Counted from the first letter of the stretch, positions 8,379-18,421 are shown. The stretch is DNA of 64,000 nucleotides from Phaeospirillum tilakii (GCF_042683125.1 NZ_JBHUIY010000012.1:41787-105786), one strand, 5' to 3'. Made by a program: numbers and translations. Notes: generated by a model not told the origin, from the sequence alone.

Positions 8379-10358
8379 ATGAGCAGCCACCCCAGCCTCG
8401 ATGCGGCGCTCGGCCTGCTGGCGGCCGGGCGGGCCGATCTGGCCGAGCGGGCCTGCCGCGATTTGCTGGACCAGGCCCCGGGGACGGCCGACGCCCTGTT
8501 GCTGCTGGCGGTGCTGCTGTGCCGGCGCGCCGCCTTCGCCGAGGCCGAGCCGCTGCTGCTCGAGGTGCTGGCGGCGCGGCCCGACGATCCCCAGGCGCTG
8601 GAGACGCTGGGCGACCTGCGCTTCGAGCAGGGCGATTTCGCCGCCGCCGCCGATGGGTTCGCCCGTGCCCTCGCGGCGCGGCCGATGGCGGCGCGCTTCT
8701 GGGTCAAGCTGGCCCAGGCCCACAGCCGCGCCGGCCGGCTGGCCGAGGCGGTCGCCGCCTATCGGCGCGGGCTCGACCTGGAGCCCGGCCGGGTCGATCT
8801 GTGGTGCGAGCTGGGGGGGGCGCTGGCCGGGGCGGGGCAGGGCGAAGAGGCGGCGGCGGCATTCGCCGAGGCCACCCGGCTGGCGCCGGATTCGGCGCGG
8901 GCGTGGCGGCTGCTGGCCGACCAGCTCGGCGCGCTCGGCCGGGCGGCCGAGGCCGAGGCGGCCTACCGCGCCACCCTGGCGCGCGATCCCGGCGACATCG
9001 AGGCGCAGGTCAATCTGGCCCGGCTGTTCCGCGCGCAGAACCGGCTGGCCGAGGCCCGCGCGGCGCTGGAAGCGGTGCGGGCCTGTTGTCCCGAGGCGGT
9101 GCCGGTGCTGACCGCGCTGGCGGCGCTGCGGCTGGCCGAAGGCGACAATCCGGGCGCGGCCGCGCTGGCCCGGCAGGTGGTAGCGCTCGAACCCGGCAAT
9201 TTCGAGGGGCAGTTCACTCTCGGCCTCGCCGCCCTCGGGCTCGACCGGCCGGAGGAGGCGGAAGCCGCCTTTCGCCGGGCGCTGGCGATCGCCCCGAATG
9301 CGGCGCCGGCGCTGACCAATCTCGGCCTGACGCGCTGGGGGCAGGGGGCCGGGCTGGCCGAGGCCGCCGGCCTGCTCGAACGCGCCCTGGCGCTCGATCC
9401 CGCCAATGCCGATGCCTGGACCATCCTCGCTCTGATCCGGCTGCAAAGCGGCGATTTCGACCGGGGCTGGACCGATTTCCACTGGCGGCTGGCCACCTTC
9501 GGGCCGGGCTGGGACCGGCGCTACGCCGAATTGCCGCGCTGGGACGGCACCCCGCCCGGCGCCGGCCGGCTGCTGGTGTCGGCCGAGCAGGGGATCGGCG
9601 ATCAGGTGATGTTCGCCGGTTTCCTCCCCGGCCTGCTGGCGCGCGGGATTGCGCTGGCGATCGAGGCCGATCCCCGGCTCGAACCGCTGTTCCTGCGCTC
9701 GTTCCCCACGGTGGCGTTCGTGCCGCTGGGGCAGGTCGAGCGCCTGCCCGGCGACGTCGCCGTTCAACTGCCCTGCGGCGACCTGCCGGCGTTGCTGCGG
9801 CCCGACCGGGGGCCGGTGCCGTGGCTGGCGGAGTCCTATCTGCGCCCCGATCCCGCCCTGCGCGACCGGCTGCGCCGGCGCTACGCCGACGGGCGGCTGC
9901 TGGCCGGGCTGGCCTGGCGCAGCACCCAGGCCCGCACCGGGGCGCGGCGCTCGCTCGATCCCGCCCGCCTCGCTCCGTTGCTGGCGGTGCCGGGGGTGCG
10001 CTGGATCAGCCTGCAATATGGCGATGCCGGGGCGGGCGAGACCAGCGAGGCCGGGGCGGAGGTGACGCGCGATCCGGCGGTGGACCAGATGGCCGATCCC
10101 GACGCCTTCGCCGCCCAGATCGCCGCGCTCGATCTGGTGGTGACGATCGACAATTCCACCGCCCATTTCGCCGGGGCGCTGGGGGTGCCGACCCTGCTGC
10201 TCAATCCCTGCCGGTCGGACTGGCGCTGGTTCCTCGGCGGCCGGTCCAGCCCGTGGTATCCCAGCCTGACCGTGCTGCGCCAGCCGGTGCCGGGGGCGTG
10301 GGACCCGGTGGTGGCCGAGGCGGCGGCGTGGCTGGGCCAACGGGTGGCGGCGGCGTGA
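8379..10358 (+). CDS. TPR protein with C-terminal GT9-like glycosyltransferase domain
   Basis: The protein has 659 residues. The first two thirds are about ten tetratricopeptide repeats (typical units are LGDLRFEQGDFAAAADGFARAL and GLDRPEEAEAAFRRALAIAP). The C-terminal third resembles the ADP-heptose:LPS heptosyltransferase fold, with LLVSAEQGIGDQVMFAGFLPGL as the nucleotide-sugar entry loop and DLVVTIDNSTAHFAGALGVP as the typical GT9 C-terminal block. Such TPR-glycosyltransferases often modify flagellin or cell-surface glycans. The ATG chosen has GGGAAGGGA eight bases upstream; an ATG seven codons earlier lacks this. The substrate is unknown. The gene converges with a methyltransferase gene and lies near a glycosyltransferase-FkbM fusion, which supports a glycan role. 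Confidence 0.82.
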   Translation: MSSHPSLDAALGLLAAGRADLAERACRDLLDQAPGTADALLLLAVLLCRRAAFAEAEPLLLEVLAARPDDPQALETLGDLRFEQGDFAAAADGFARALAARPMAARFWVKLAQAHSRAGRLAEAVAAYRRGLDLEPGRVDLWCELGGALAGAGQGEEAAAAFAEATRLAPDSARAWRLLADQLGALGRAAEAEAAYRATLARDPGDIEAQVNLARLFRAQNRLAEARAALEAVRACCPEAVPVLTALAALRLAEGDNPGAAALARQVVALEPGNFEGQFTLGLAALGLDRPEEAEAAFRRALAIAPNAAPALTNLGLTRWGQGAGLAEAAGLLERALALDPANADAWTILALIRLQSGDFDRGWTDFHWRLATFGPGWDRRYAELPRWDGTPPGAGRLLVSAEQGIGDQVMFAGFLPGLLARGIALAIEADPRLEPLFLRSFPTVAFVPLGQVERLPGDVAVQLPCGDLPALLRPDRGPVPWLAESYLRPDPALRDRLRRRYADGRLLAGLAWRSTQARTGARRSLDPARLAPLLAVPGVRWISLQYGDAGAGETSEAGAEVTRDPAVDQMADPDAFAAQIAALDLVVTIDNSTAHFAGALGVPTLLLNPCRSDWRWFLGGRSSPWYPSLTVLRQPVPGAWDPVVAEAAAWLGQRVAAA

Positions 10359-10372
10359 GCGCGGCGCGGCGG

Positions 10373-11014
10373 TCAGCCGGCGATGACGAAATCGGGATGG
10401 TCGAGCCAGTCCTGAGCCGACCACAGCGCGAAGCCCTGCACCTGATGCCAGCCGGTGCTGCACAGCAGCAGGATGGAGACCTGGGGGAACTCGACCGCGA
10501 CGGCGTCGAACAGCCCCTTCCACCAATGCGGCGGCCGCACCGTGACGTGGGCGTTCTCGCCGGTGGGCAGCAGCGCCCGCGCCGGGTAGCAGGCGACGTT
10601 GACCACCAGCAGCCGGCCGGCGAGCGAGAACAGCTCGCGCACCGTCGCCGGCAGGTCGGCGATGAAGACATGTTCCAGCACGTCGAAGCAGACCACCGCG
10701 TCGGCCGGCTGGCGCTGGTCGAGCCCGCGCGCCGGCTCGAAGCGGTGGACCCGGTCGAGGCCGAAGAAGTCGCGCGCCGAGCGCCCGTCCGCGCTGAAGC
10801 CGGGACGGTCGTAATCGCTGCCGCCGCAGCCGTAATCGAGCAGGCTGGTGACGCCGAAGCGGCGGAACAGCGGCAGGAGATGGTCGCGGAAGGCGCGGAT
10901 CTCCATGTCGTTGAAGGCGTTGTCGATATGGAGGCCGTCGGTGGTGGCGTAGCCTTCGCGCGCCATCTCGGCATAAAGCTTGAGCAGGCGGGCCTGTTTG
11001 GCGCTGGGCGGCAT
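10373..11014 (-). CDS. Class I SAM-dependent methyltransferase
   Basis: The protein has 213 residues and a Methyltransf_11/23-like core. Motif I is TSLLDYGCGGSDYD, followed by FFGLDRVHRFEPA, and the motif II/post-I region is ADAVVCFDVLEHVFIADLP. The C-terminal half carries PPHWWKGLFDAVAVEFP. Enzymes of this type often act on sugars or lipids in surface-polysaccharide loci, but the substrate cannot be read from sequence. The start is set by AAAGGGGAAG upstream of the ATG; the reading frame extends further 5' without another good start. It is divergent from the glycosyltransferase-FkbM gene and convergent with the TPR-glycosyltransferase gene, with only 14 bases between stops. Confidence 0.8.
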   Translation of the reverse strand: MPPSAKQARLLKLYAEMAREGYATTDGLHIDNAFNDMEIRAFRDHLLPLFRRFGVTSLLDYGCGGSDYDRPGFSADGRSARDFFGLDRVHRFEPARGLDQRQPADAVVCFDVLEHVFIADLPATVRELFSLAGRLLVVNVACYPARALLPTGENAHVTVRPPHWWKGLFDAVAVEFPQVSILLLCSTGWHQVQGFALWSAQDWLDHPDFVIAG

Positions 11015-11224
11015 CGAGGACTTCCCCTTTGGTCCCGCGCCGGCATTGCCGGAAGTCATCGGTCGCGGCGGATCTGACCACGGGCCAGGATAGCCCGGGT
11101 GGTGGGGGCGGGGAAGAGACGGTTTCGCGGGCGCCGCCCCTTGCAACCCGGGGTGTGGGGCGGCGGCGTTTTTCGGTTTGGGCGCGGGGGGTGATCCGGC
11201 GGCCGAGGGTTAAGGAGCAACGAG

Positions 11225-12541
11225 ATGAAATGCGCGGTGATTACTCCGATCGGCCCCGGCCACCAGCACCGCTACGCCGGCTGCCGCGAGAGCATCGAGG
11301 CGGCGTGGGCGCGGGGACGCGGGGGGTTCGACGGGCTCGAACTGCTGCCGATGTGGGATTGCGAGGGGCAACACGGCCGCTCCAGCCGGCGCAATGACGG
11401 CATCGCCCGGGCGCGCGAGTTGGGGTGCGCGTGGATCTTCTTCCTCGATGCCGACGATCTGATGGTGGCGGACGCGTTCGAGCGGGTCGCCCCGCTGCTC
11501 GACAGCCACGACGCGGTGTGGGGGGCGATCTGGGAAATCCCGCCCGAGGGCGGGGTGGCGGCGCCGCGCCCGGGGCAGCCGGCGCGGCTCGACGGGTTCG
11601 ATGCCCTGCTGCGGACCGACCCGGCTTTGTCGGTGCAGATGGGGCATTTCGTCCGCACCGAGGTGGCGGCCGCGGTCGGGTTCGATCCCGAGCTCGATGT
11701 CGGCGAGGATTTCAAATATTACCTCGCGCTGTGGGCATCGCGCCGCTGCGTCAAGCTCGATGCGCCGCTGTTCGTCAATGTGCGGGGGAGCCATTCGACC
11801 GGGCCGCGCGCCGCCGATGGCGGGCAGTGGCGGGCGGCGGCGCAGGCGCAGATCCTGCGGGCGCTGGCCGGGCGCGAGCTGATCGCCGAGGTCGCCTGCG
11901 ACGGGGGGACGGCCCGCTTCGCCATCGCCGATCCGTTCGACACGGTGCAGAGTGCCCAGTGCCGGGGCCAGTTCTTCGAACAGGGCGAGTTGACCGAATT
12001 GCGCCGCTGGGTGCCCGCCGGGGCGGCGATCGGCGAGATCGGCGCCAATGTCGGCAATCATCTGGTGTTCTATGCCCAGCACATGGCCCCGGCCCGGCTC
12101 TATCCGGTCGAGCCCAACCCGGCCAGTCTCGACCTGCTGCGCCGCAATGTCGCCCTCAACCGGATCGACGGGCTGATCGATCCGCGCGGCCTCGGCCTCG
12201 CGGTCGGGCGGGCGGCGGGGCGGGCGGCGATGGCCCTGCCCGAGGCCCACAATCTCGGCGCGGCGCGGCTGGTGGCCGGCGACACCGTGCCGGTCTGCCG
12301 GCTCGACGCCCTGTTCGCCGACACCCGGCTCGATTTCCTCAAGATCGACGTCGAGGGCTGCGAGCTTGACGCGCTGGAGGGTGCGGCCGGGCTGATCGAA
12401 CGCTGCCGCCCCACCATCTACATCGAGATCTGGAACGACAATCTGTGGCCGTTCGAGTCCTGGTGCCGCCGCAACGGTTATCAGGGGCGCTGGATGGTGA
12501 CCTACGTCAATGCCGTCAATTTCTTCATCGTTCCGGAGTGA
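11225..12541 (+). CDS. Bifunctional glycosyltransferase-like / FkbM methyltransferase
   Basis: The protein has 438 residues and two domains. Residues 1 to about 230 look like a GT-A glycosyltransferase: MKCAVITPIGPGH at the first strand, SSRRNDGIARARELGC, and the metal-binding FFLDADDLM with Asp75-Ala-Asp77. Residues from about 245 to the end are an FkbM-family methyltransferase, with AIGEIGANVGNHLVFYAQ (SAM loop), YPVEPNPASLDLLRRNVALN, DFLKIDVEGCELDALEGA and an IYIEIWNDN segment. This suggests one protein that adds and O-methylates a sugar. TAAGGAG seven bases before the ATG sets the start. The acceptor is unknown. Together with the two neighbouring genes it forms a small glycan-modification group. 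Confidence 0.82.
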   Translation: MKCAVITPIGPGHQHRYAGCRESIEAAWARGRGGFDGLELLPMWDCEGQHGRSSRRNDGIARARELGCAWIFFLDADDLMVADAFERVAPLLDSHDAVWGAIWEIPPEGGVAAPRPGQPARLDGFDALLRTDPALSVQMGHFVRTEVAAAVGFDPELDVGEDFKYYLALWASRRCVKLDAPLFVNVRGSHSTGPRAADGGQWRAAAQAQILRALAGRELIAEVACDGGTARFAIADPFDTVQSAQCRGQFFEQGELTELRRWVPAGAAIGEIGANVGNHLVFYAQHMAPARLYPVEPNPASLDLLRRNVALNRIDGLIDPRGLGLAVGRAAGRAAMALPEAHNLGAARLVAGDTVPVCRLDALFADTRLDFLKIDVEGCELDALEGAAGLIERCRPTIYIEIWNDNLWPFESWCRRNGYQGRWMVTYVNAVNFFIVPE

Positions 12542-12542
12542 G

Positions 12543-12577
12543 TTGGACCAAAATCCCGGCCGAGTAGGACCAAAGTC
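12543..12577 (+). promoter_or_regulatory. Pair of direct repeats upstream of the HNH gene
   Basis: AGTTGGACCAAAATC and AGTAGGACCAAAGTC share 13 of 15 positions and are spaced 22 bases apart, about two helical turns. They lie just after the FkbM-fusion stop and about 80 bases before the HNH start, a layout that suits a regulator binding site. No known factor is assigned. Confidence 0.3.
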
Positions 12578-12652
12578 ACCGAAGCGTCATCACGTCGGCA
12601 TGGATTATCGCCGCCAAAACCGTTATTGTGCCCCCGTCCGTGAAGGAGAGGG

Positions 12653-13216
12653 GTGTTGGTCGCGTTCGACAACCATCCTGCCCTGGTGCTGAATGCCGAT
12701 TTTCGGCCGCTCAGTTACTTTCCACTGTCGCTGTGGTCCTGGCAGGACGCGGTTCGGGCGGTGGTCGCCGACCGGGTCTGCGTGGTGTCGGAATATGACC
12801 GCGAGATCCGCTCGCCCCGCTTCACCATGCGGCTGCCCAGCGTGATCTCGCTCAAGGAATACGTCCCGGCGGCGCGGCGGCCGGCCTTCACCCGCTTCAA
12901 CGTGTTCCTGCGCGACCGCTTCACCTGCCAATATTGCGGCACCGCCTTTCCCACCCACGATCTGACCTTCGATCATGTCGTGCCGCGCGCCCGGGGCGGG
13001 CGCACCACCTGGGACAATGTCGTCACCGCCTGTTCCCCCTGCAATCTGCGCAAGGGCTGCCGCTCGGCCGGCGAGGCGGGGATGGCGCTGCTGTCGCGGC
13101 CGGACCAGCCCTCGACCTACCAGCTTCAGGTCAACGGCCGCTCGTTCCCGCCCAATTACCTGCACCAATCCTGGCGGGATTATCTCTACTGGGATTCCGA
13201 ACTCGAACAGTTCTGA
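12653..13216 (+). CDS. HNH endonuclease family protein
   Basis: The protein has 187 residues and a C-terminal HNH/McrA-like nuclease domain. Cys92-x2-Cys95, Asp107-His108 (TFDHVVPRARGG), Asn122 and Cys127-x2-Cys130 form the beta-beta-alpha metal finger with a structural zinc site. The N-terminal half (VLNADFRPLSYFPLSLWSWQDAV) is typical of a stand-alone HNH family widespread in alphaproteobacteria and cyanobacteria, not of restriction systems. Its cellular role is unproven. There is no ATG; GTG at this position or TTG one codon later is the start, after AAGGAGAGG. There is no methyltransferase or homing context nearby. Confidence 0.88.
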   Translation: MLVAFDNHPALVLNADFRPLSYFPLSLWSWQDAVRAVVADRVCVVSEYDREIRSPRFTMRLPSVISLKEYVPAARRPAFTRFNVFLRDRFTCQYCGTAFPTHDLTFDHVVPRARGGRTTWDNVVTACSPCNLRKGCRSAGEAGMALLSRPDQPSTYQLQVNGRSFPPNYLHQSWRDYLYWDSELEQF

Positions 13217-13243
13217 ACCCGGCGCCTCATACCGCCCGGCCAA

Positions 13244-13268
13244 TGACCTGACCCGTTGGGTCAGGTCA
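13244..13268. terminator. Bidirectional hairpin between HNH and LD-carboxypeptidase genes
   Basis: A perfect 11-base-pair inverted repeat, TGACCTGACCC / GGGTCAGGTCA, with loop GTT. It sits 28 bases after the HNH stop in a convergent gap and could end transcription from both sides. Confidence 0.65.
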
Positions 13269-13343
13269 GGCCGAGACGGTGACGCTCAAGCGCCGCGCGG
13301 GCTGGCCGGCCGCCGAACGGATCAGTTCAATGGGCGGCCGGTC

Positions 13344-14183
13344 TCAGCCGAACGGCACCACCTTGTTGTCGGCATCGTGGCCGATGTCGGCGCGGCCGAG
13401 ATAGGGGATCCCGGCGCGGGCGCACCAGAAGCGGGCGATTTCCTCCTCCTCCAGCCCGAACGCCGGATCGTTGGGTGGAATCGCGCTGCACCGGCCGAGG
13501 CGGATCCCGGCCACCCCGCGCAGCGCCGGGGAAGACACCAGCTGACCGAGGCAGCGGTCGATGCGGTAATGCGGCTCCGACACCTCCTCCAGCAGCAGGA
13601 GATGGCCGGCGAGGTCGGGCAGGGCCGGGGTGCCGATCAGATGGGCCAGGATGGTCAGATTGAACGCCGCCGCCTGCTGCCCGGGGACCAGCCCCGGTTC
13701 GAGGATGCCGGGGCCGCGCGCGCCGCACAGGAAGGCGAGGCCGCGCCGCACCGCCGCTTCGCCGCCGGGGCGGCCGAGGTCGGCCGGCATCGGTCCGTGC
13801 GCCACCCGGCCGATCCCGGCGCGGTAGAGCGCGGCGAGCAGGGCGCCGCCGTCGCTGTAGCCGAGATAGGTCTTGGCCCGCGCCGCCGCGCCGAGGGCGG
13901 GCAACACCGTCTCGACCAGCCGGAACGAACCGTAGCCGCCCCTTCCGAACCACACCGCGTCGAAGCCGGGATCGTTGGCGACCTCGACGAAGGCCCGCGC
14001 CCGGGTTGCGTCGGGGCCGGCGAAATGGCCGCAGGATTCGAAGCATTGGGGATGGAACCACAGCGTCGGCCGCCCGGCGGCGGGCAAACGGTCGAGCAGC
14101 GCCGCGAGCCGGTCGGGCAGGGCGGGATCGACCCGGTTGCTCGGCGCCACCACCGCGATGCGCGGTCCCCGTTCCGTCGCCAC
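13344..14183 (-). CDS. ldcA: LD-carboxypeptidase (peptidase family S66)
   Basis: It cleaves the terminal D-Ala from muramoyl tetrapeptides during murein recycling in the cytoplasm. The protein is 279 residues, a normal family length. The N-terminal strand RIAVVAPSNR, the FGRGGYGSFRLVE block and the nucleophile Ser110 in LGYSDGG fit S66. The LLLLEEVSEPHYRIDRCL segment supplies the catalytic Glu, and His269 in the final ADIGHDADNKVVPFG completes the triad. There is no signal peptide, which agrees with cytoplasmic action. It is divergent from the Mur ligase gene with 55 bases between starts, so the two probably share a control region and a pathway. Confidence 0.92.
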   Translation of the reverse strand: MATERGPRIAVVAPSNRVDPALPDRLAALLDRLPAAGRPTLWFHPQCFESCGHFAGPDATRARAFVEVANDPGFDAVWFGRGGYGSFRLVETVLPALGAAARAKTYLGYSDGGALLAALYRAGIGRVAHGPMPADLGRPGGEAAVRRGLAFLCGARGPGILEPGLVPGQQAAAFNLTILAHLIGTPALPDLAGHLLLLEEVSEPHYRIDRCLGQLVSSPALRGVAGIRLGRCSAIPPNDPAFGLEEEEIARFWCARAGIPYLGRADIGHDADNKVVPFG

Positions 14184-14229
14184 GTTGCGTCTCCTCGTCC
14201 GGTTGCCAAGCGCGCGGGCCGGAGTGTAG

Positions 14230-15654
<1,425 letters not shown>

Positions 15655-15678
15655 CAAGCGCCCCCCCCTTGGGGAGGT

Positions 15679-15719
15679 CCAGGAACCTCAGGTTCCTGGC
15701 GGGTGCGGGCAGAGCCCGC
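15679..15719 (-). repeat. Dispersed palindromic element, type A
   Basis: Inverted copy of the two-hairpin element: CCAGGAACC-TCA-GGTTCCTGG, spacer, GCGGGC-AGA-GCCCGC. It fills the convergent gap between the Mur ligase stop and the ribbon-helix-helix gene stop and may serve as terminator for both. Confidence 0.65.
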
Positions 15720-15723
15720 GTCT

Positions 15724-15918
15724 TCAATCCATGAAATAATCCTCCTCGCGCACCCAGTGATCGCCGCCGGCAAGGCGGGAGCGGGCGGTGGCGGCCTGCT
15801 CGCAATCCTCGACATAGGCGAGCAGGGCGGCGCGGGCGCAATCCTCGGCGCGGCGGCCGAGCCCCCGGGCGATGGCGGCGAGGCGGAACGCGAGGTCGGG
15901 ATCGAGTTCGAGTCGCAT
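15724..15918 (-). CDS. Ribbon-helix-helix (CopG/RelB antitoxin-like) small protein
   Basis: A 64-residue protein with the short MRLELDPDLAFRLAAIARGL beginning and following helix (RAEDCARAALLAYVEDCEQA) typical of the ribbon-helix-helix DNA-binding half of RelB/DinJ-like antitoxins. The acidic tail ends in HWVREEDYFMD, which resembles the partner-binding tails of such proteins. GGAGG lies at good distance before the ATG. No toxin gene follows: downstream there is only a palindromic repeat and then the opposite-strand Mur ligase. It is therefore an orphan antitoxin or a solitary regulator. It is divergent from prfC with a 60-base gap. Confidence 0.7.
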   Translation of the reverse strand: MRLELDPDLAFRLAAIARGLGRRAEDCARAALLAYVEDCEQAATARSRLAGGDHWVREEDYFMD

Positions 15919-15978
15919 GGCGGGCCTCCGTGCTATTTGGCTTGATTCTCGCATCCAATCCGACGAAAACCCAGCCCC

Positions 15979-17565
15979 ATGAGCACGCTCTCGGACCAGA
16001 TCGCGCTGCGGCGCACCTTCGCCATCATTTCCCACCCGGACGCCGGCAAGACGACGCTGACCGAGAAGCTGCTGCTGTTCGGCGGAGCGATCCAGATGGC
16101 CGGGGCGGTGCGCGCGCGCGGCGAGCAGCGGCGGACCCGGTCCGACTGGATGTCGATCGAGAAGGAGCGCGGCATCTCGGTGTCGGCCTCGGTGATGACG
16201 TTCGAGCATGAGGGGCTGACCTTCAACCTGCTCGACACGCCCGGCCACGAGGACTTTTCCGAGGACACCTACCGCACCCTGACCGCGGTCGATTCGGCGG
16301 TGATGGTGCTCGACGCCGCCAAGGGCATCGAGACCCAGACGCTGAAGCTGTTCGAGGTCTGCCGCCTGCGCGACATGCCGATCGTCACCTTCATCAACAA
16401 AGTCGATCGCGAGGGGCGCGATCCGTTCGATCTGCTCGACGAGGTCGAAAAGACCCTGGCGCTCGACGTCGCGCCGCTGACCTGGCCGATCGGGATGGGG
16501 CGCGACCTCAAGGGGGTCTACGACCTGACGCGCGACCGGGTGATCCTGTTCGATCCCGGCCGGGGCGACCACATCGCCGAGATCGGGCTCGACGCCAGCC
16601 TCGATTCGCCCGCGCTCGACGAGGCGGTCGGCGCGGCGGCGGCGGCCAAGCTGCGCGAGGAGGTCGAGCTGGTCCGGGCCGGCTTCCCCGAATTCGACGT
16701 CGAGGCGTTCCGCGCCGGCCATCTCACCCCGGTGTTCTTCGGCAGCGCGCTCAAGACCTTCGGCGTCGCCGAGCTGCTGCGCGGGGTCGGCCGGCTGGCC
16801 CCGCCGCCGCTGGCGCGCGCCACCCATGCCCGCCGGGTCGAGCCCGAGGAAGGCAAGGTCACCGGCTTCGTGTTCAAGGTCCAGGCCAACATGGACCCCA
16901 ACCACCGCGACCGCATCGCCTTCTTCCGCATCTGCTCGGGGCGGTTCCAGCGCGGGATGAAGCTGCGCCATGTCCGCACCGGCAAGGTGATGGCGCTGGT
17001 CAATCCGGTGTTCTTCCTCGCCCGCGACCGGGAACTGGCCGAGGAAGCCTTCCCCGGCGACATCATGGGCATTCCCAACCACGGCCAGCTCCGCATCGGC
17101 GACACCCTGTCCGAGGCGGAGGATCTGCGCTTCCTCGGCATCCCGACCTTCGCCCCCGAGGTGCTGCGCCGGGTCCGGCTCGACGACCCGATGAAGGCCA
17201 AGCAGCTCAAGAAGGCGCTGGAGGACCTCGCCGAGGAGGGGGTCAGCCAGGTGTTCAAGCCGATCGACGGCTCGACCTGGATCGTCGGCGTGGTCGGTCC
17301 GCTCCAGTTCGACGTGCTGACCACCCGGATCGAGAGCGAATATTCGATCAAGGCCGGGTTCGAGGAGGCGCCGTTCGTCACCGCCCGCTGGGTCGCCGCC
17401 GACGACGAGGCGGAGATCAAGCGGTTCGGCGACGCCAACAAGTCGAACATGGCCGAGGACCGCGACGGCGGGCTGGTCTATCTCGCCCGCAATTCCTGGC
17501 AGCTCAACCGCGCCCAGCAGGACTTCCCCAAGGTCCGCTTCACCGCGACGCGCGAACAATCGTAA
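15979..17565 (+). CDS. prfC: Peptide chain release factor 3
   Basis: GTPase that removes RF1/RF2 from the ribosome after termination, 528 residues, full length. The G domain has the P-loop HPDAGKTT at 19-26, the switch region with RGISVSASVM, DTPGHEDFSEDTYR and the NKVD motif (INKVDREGRDPF). Domain II follows from about residue 290 (TGFVFKVQANMDPNHRDRIAF) and the RF3-specific C-terminal domain contains VVGPLQFDVLTTRIESEY. It appears monocistronic, divergent from the ribbon-helix-helix gene, and is followed by a 99-base gap. Confidence 0.97.
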   Translation: MSTLSDQIALRRTFAIISHPDAGKTTLTEKLLLFGGAIQMAGAVRARGEQRRTRSDWMSIEKERGISVSASVMTFEHEGLTFNLLDTPGHEDFSEDTYRTLTAVDSAVMVLDAAKGIETQTLKLFEVCRLRDMPIVTFINKVDREGRDPFDLLDEVEKTLALDVAPLTWPIGMGRDLKGVYDLTRDRVILFDPGRGDHIAEIGLDASLDSPALDEAVGAAAAAKLREEVELVRAGFPEFDVEAFRAGHLTPVFFGSALKTFGVAELLRGVGRLAPPPLARATHARRVEPEEGKVTGFVFKVQANMDPNHRDRIAFFRICSGRFQRGMKLRHVRTGKVMALVNPVFFLARDRELAEEAFPGDIMGIPNHGQLRIGDTLSEAEDLRFLGIPTFAPEVLRRVRLDDPMKAKQLKKALEDLAEEGVSQVFKPIDGSTWIVGVVGPLQFDVLTTRIESEYSIKAGFEEAPFVTARWVAADDEAEIKRFGDANKSNMAEDRDGGLVYLARNSWQLNRAQQDFPKVRFTATREQS

Positions 17566-17664
17566 CGGGAAGGCGGCGGCCGTCACCGGGGTGACACTGG
17601 ACAAATCGGCTGCCGCCCCCAGATTATTCGACGTTTGTCACAACACTCGCGGAAGGTCACGACC

Positions 17665-18369
17665 ATGACCCCCCAGGAACGGTCCCTGATTCAGAGCGTG
17701 TTCGACCGGCTGGCCCGCCTCGCCGGCGCGCCGAAGGATCCCGAGGCCGATGCGCTGATCCAGGCCTCGATGCGCCAGAACCCCGATGCCGGCTACCAGC
17801 TGGTCGAGGCGGTGGTGGTGCAGGAACAGGCGCTCAACGACGCCCAGGCCCGCATCGCCGACCTCGAACGCCAGATCGCGGCGCTCCAGGCCGCCCGTCA
17901 GCCGCAGGCCCCGGCCCCCTCGGGCGGGCTGTTCTCCGGCCTCAATCCGTTCGGCCGTTCGCGCGTGCCGCAGAGCCCGCCGCCGGCCTATCCCCAGCAG
18001 CAGGCCTATCCCCAGCAGCCGGGCTATCCGCCCCAGCCGGGCTACCCGGCCCAGCCGGGCTACGGCCAGCCGAGCCCGTGGGGCGCGCCCTCGGCCGGGG
18101 GCAGCTTCCTGCGTACCGCCGCCGGCACCGCCGTCGGCGTGGCGGGCGGCGTGCTGCTGGCCGAAGGGATCTCCAACATGTTCGGCGGCCATGCCGCCAA
18201 CGCCGCCAACGTCGCCTCGGCGGCGGGGGCCGAACATCTCGGCGCCCCGGTGTCCTACGACACCCAGGTCGCCGATCAGGGCGGTTATGACCCGTCGGGC
18301 GATTTCGGCGTCGATGCCGGCGGCGACGTCGGTTATGATGACGGCGGTTTCGACGACAGCTCGTTCTGA
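17665..18369 (+). CDS. DUF2076 domain protein, possible periplasmic/envelope factor
   Basis: The protein has 234 residues and begins MTPQERSLIQSVFDRLARL, a hallmark of the DUF2076 family, followed by a coiled-coil (residues about 50-75). A Pro/Gln/Tyr-rich low-complexity region of YPQQ / GYPAQP repeats (about 105-145) comes next. An Ala/Gly hydrophobic segment (TAAGTAVGVAGGVLLAEGISNMFG) and an Asp/Gly-rich tail ending in DDGGFDDSSF complete it. The family function is unknown. GGAAGG upstream of this ATG supports the start; an in-frame ATG/GTG-type start ten codons earlier is less likely. A hairpin follows the stop. Confidence 0.85.
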   Translation: MTPQERSLIQSVFDRLARLAGAPKDPEADALIQASMRQNPDAGYQLVEAVVVQEQALNDAQARIADLERQIAALQAARQPQAPAPSGGLFSGLNPFGRSRVPQSPPPAYPQQQAYPQQPGYPPQPGYPAQPGYGQPSPWGAPSAGGSFLRTAAGTAVGVAGGVLLAEGISNMFGGHAANAANVASAAGAEHLGAPVSYDTQVADQGGYDPSGDFGVDAGGDVGYDDGGFDDSSF

Positions 18370-18394
18370 GCCCGGCCCCGGCGGGCGGGGATGT

Positions 18395-18421
18395 GCCGGC
18401 CACCCCTTAGGGTTGGCCGGC
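18395..18421 (+). terminator. Hairpin after the DUF2076 gene
   Basis: GCCGGCCA / TGGCCGGC stem with further near-pairing across CCCC-TTA-GGGT. It lies 25 bases after the stop, with no T-run. Confidence 0.5.

Noticed and set aside
12653..13216. HNH gene as part of a restriction or homing system
   Set aside because: No methyltransferase, specificity subunit, intron or intein lies beside it; the domain set matches a widespread stand-alone family.
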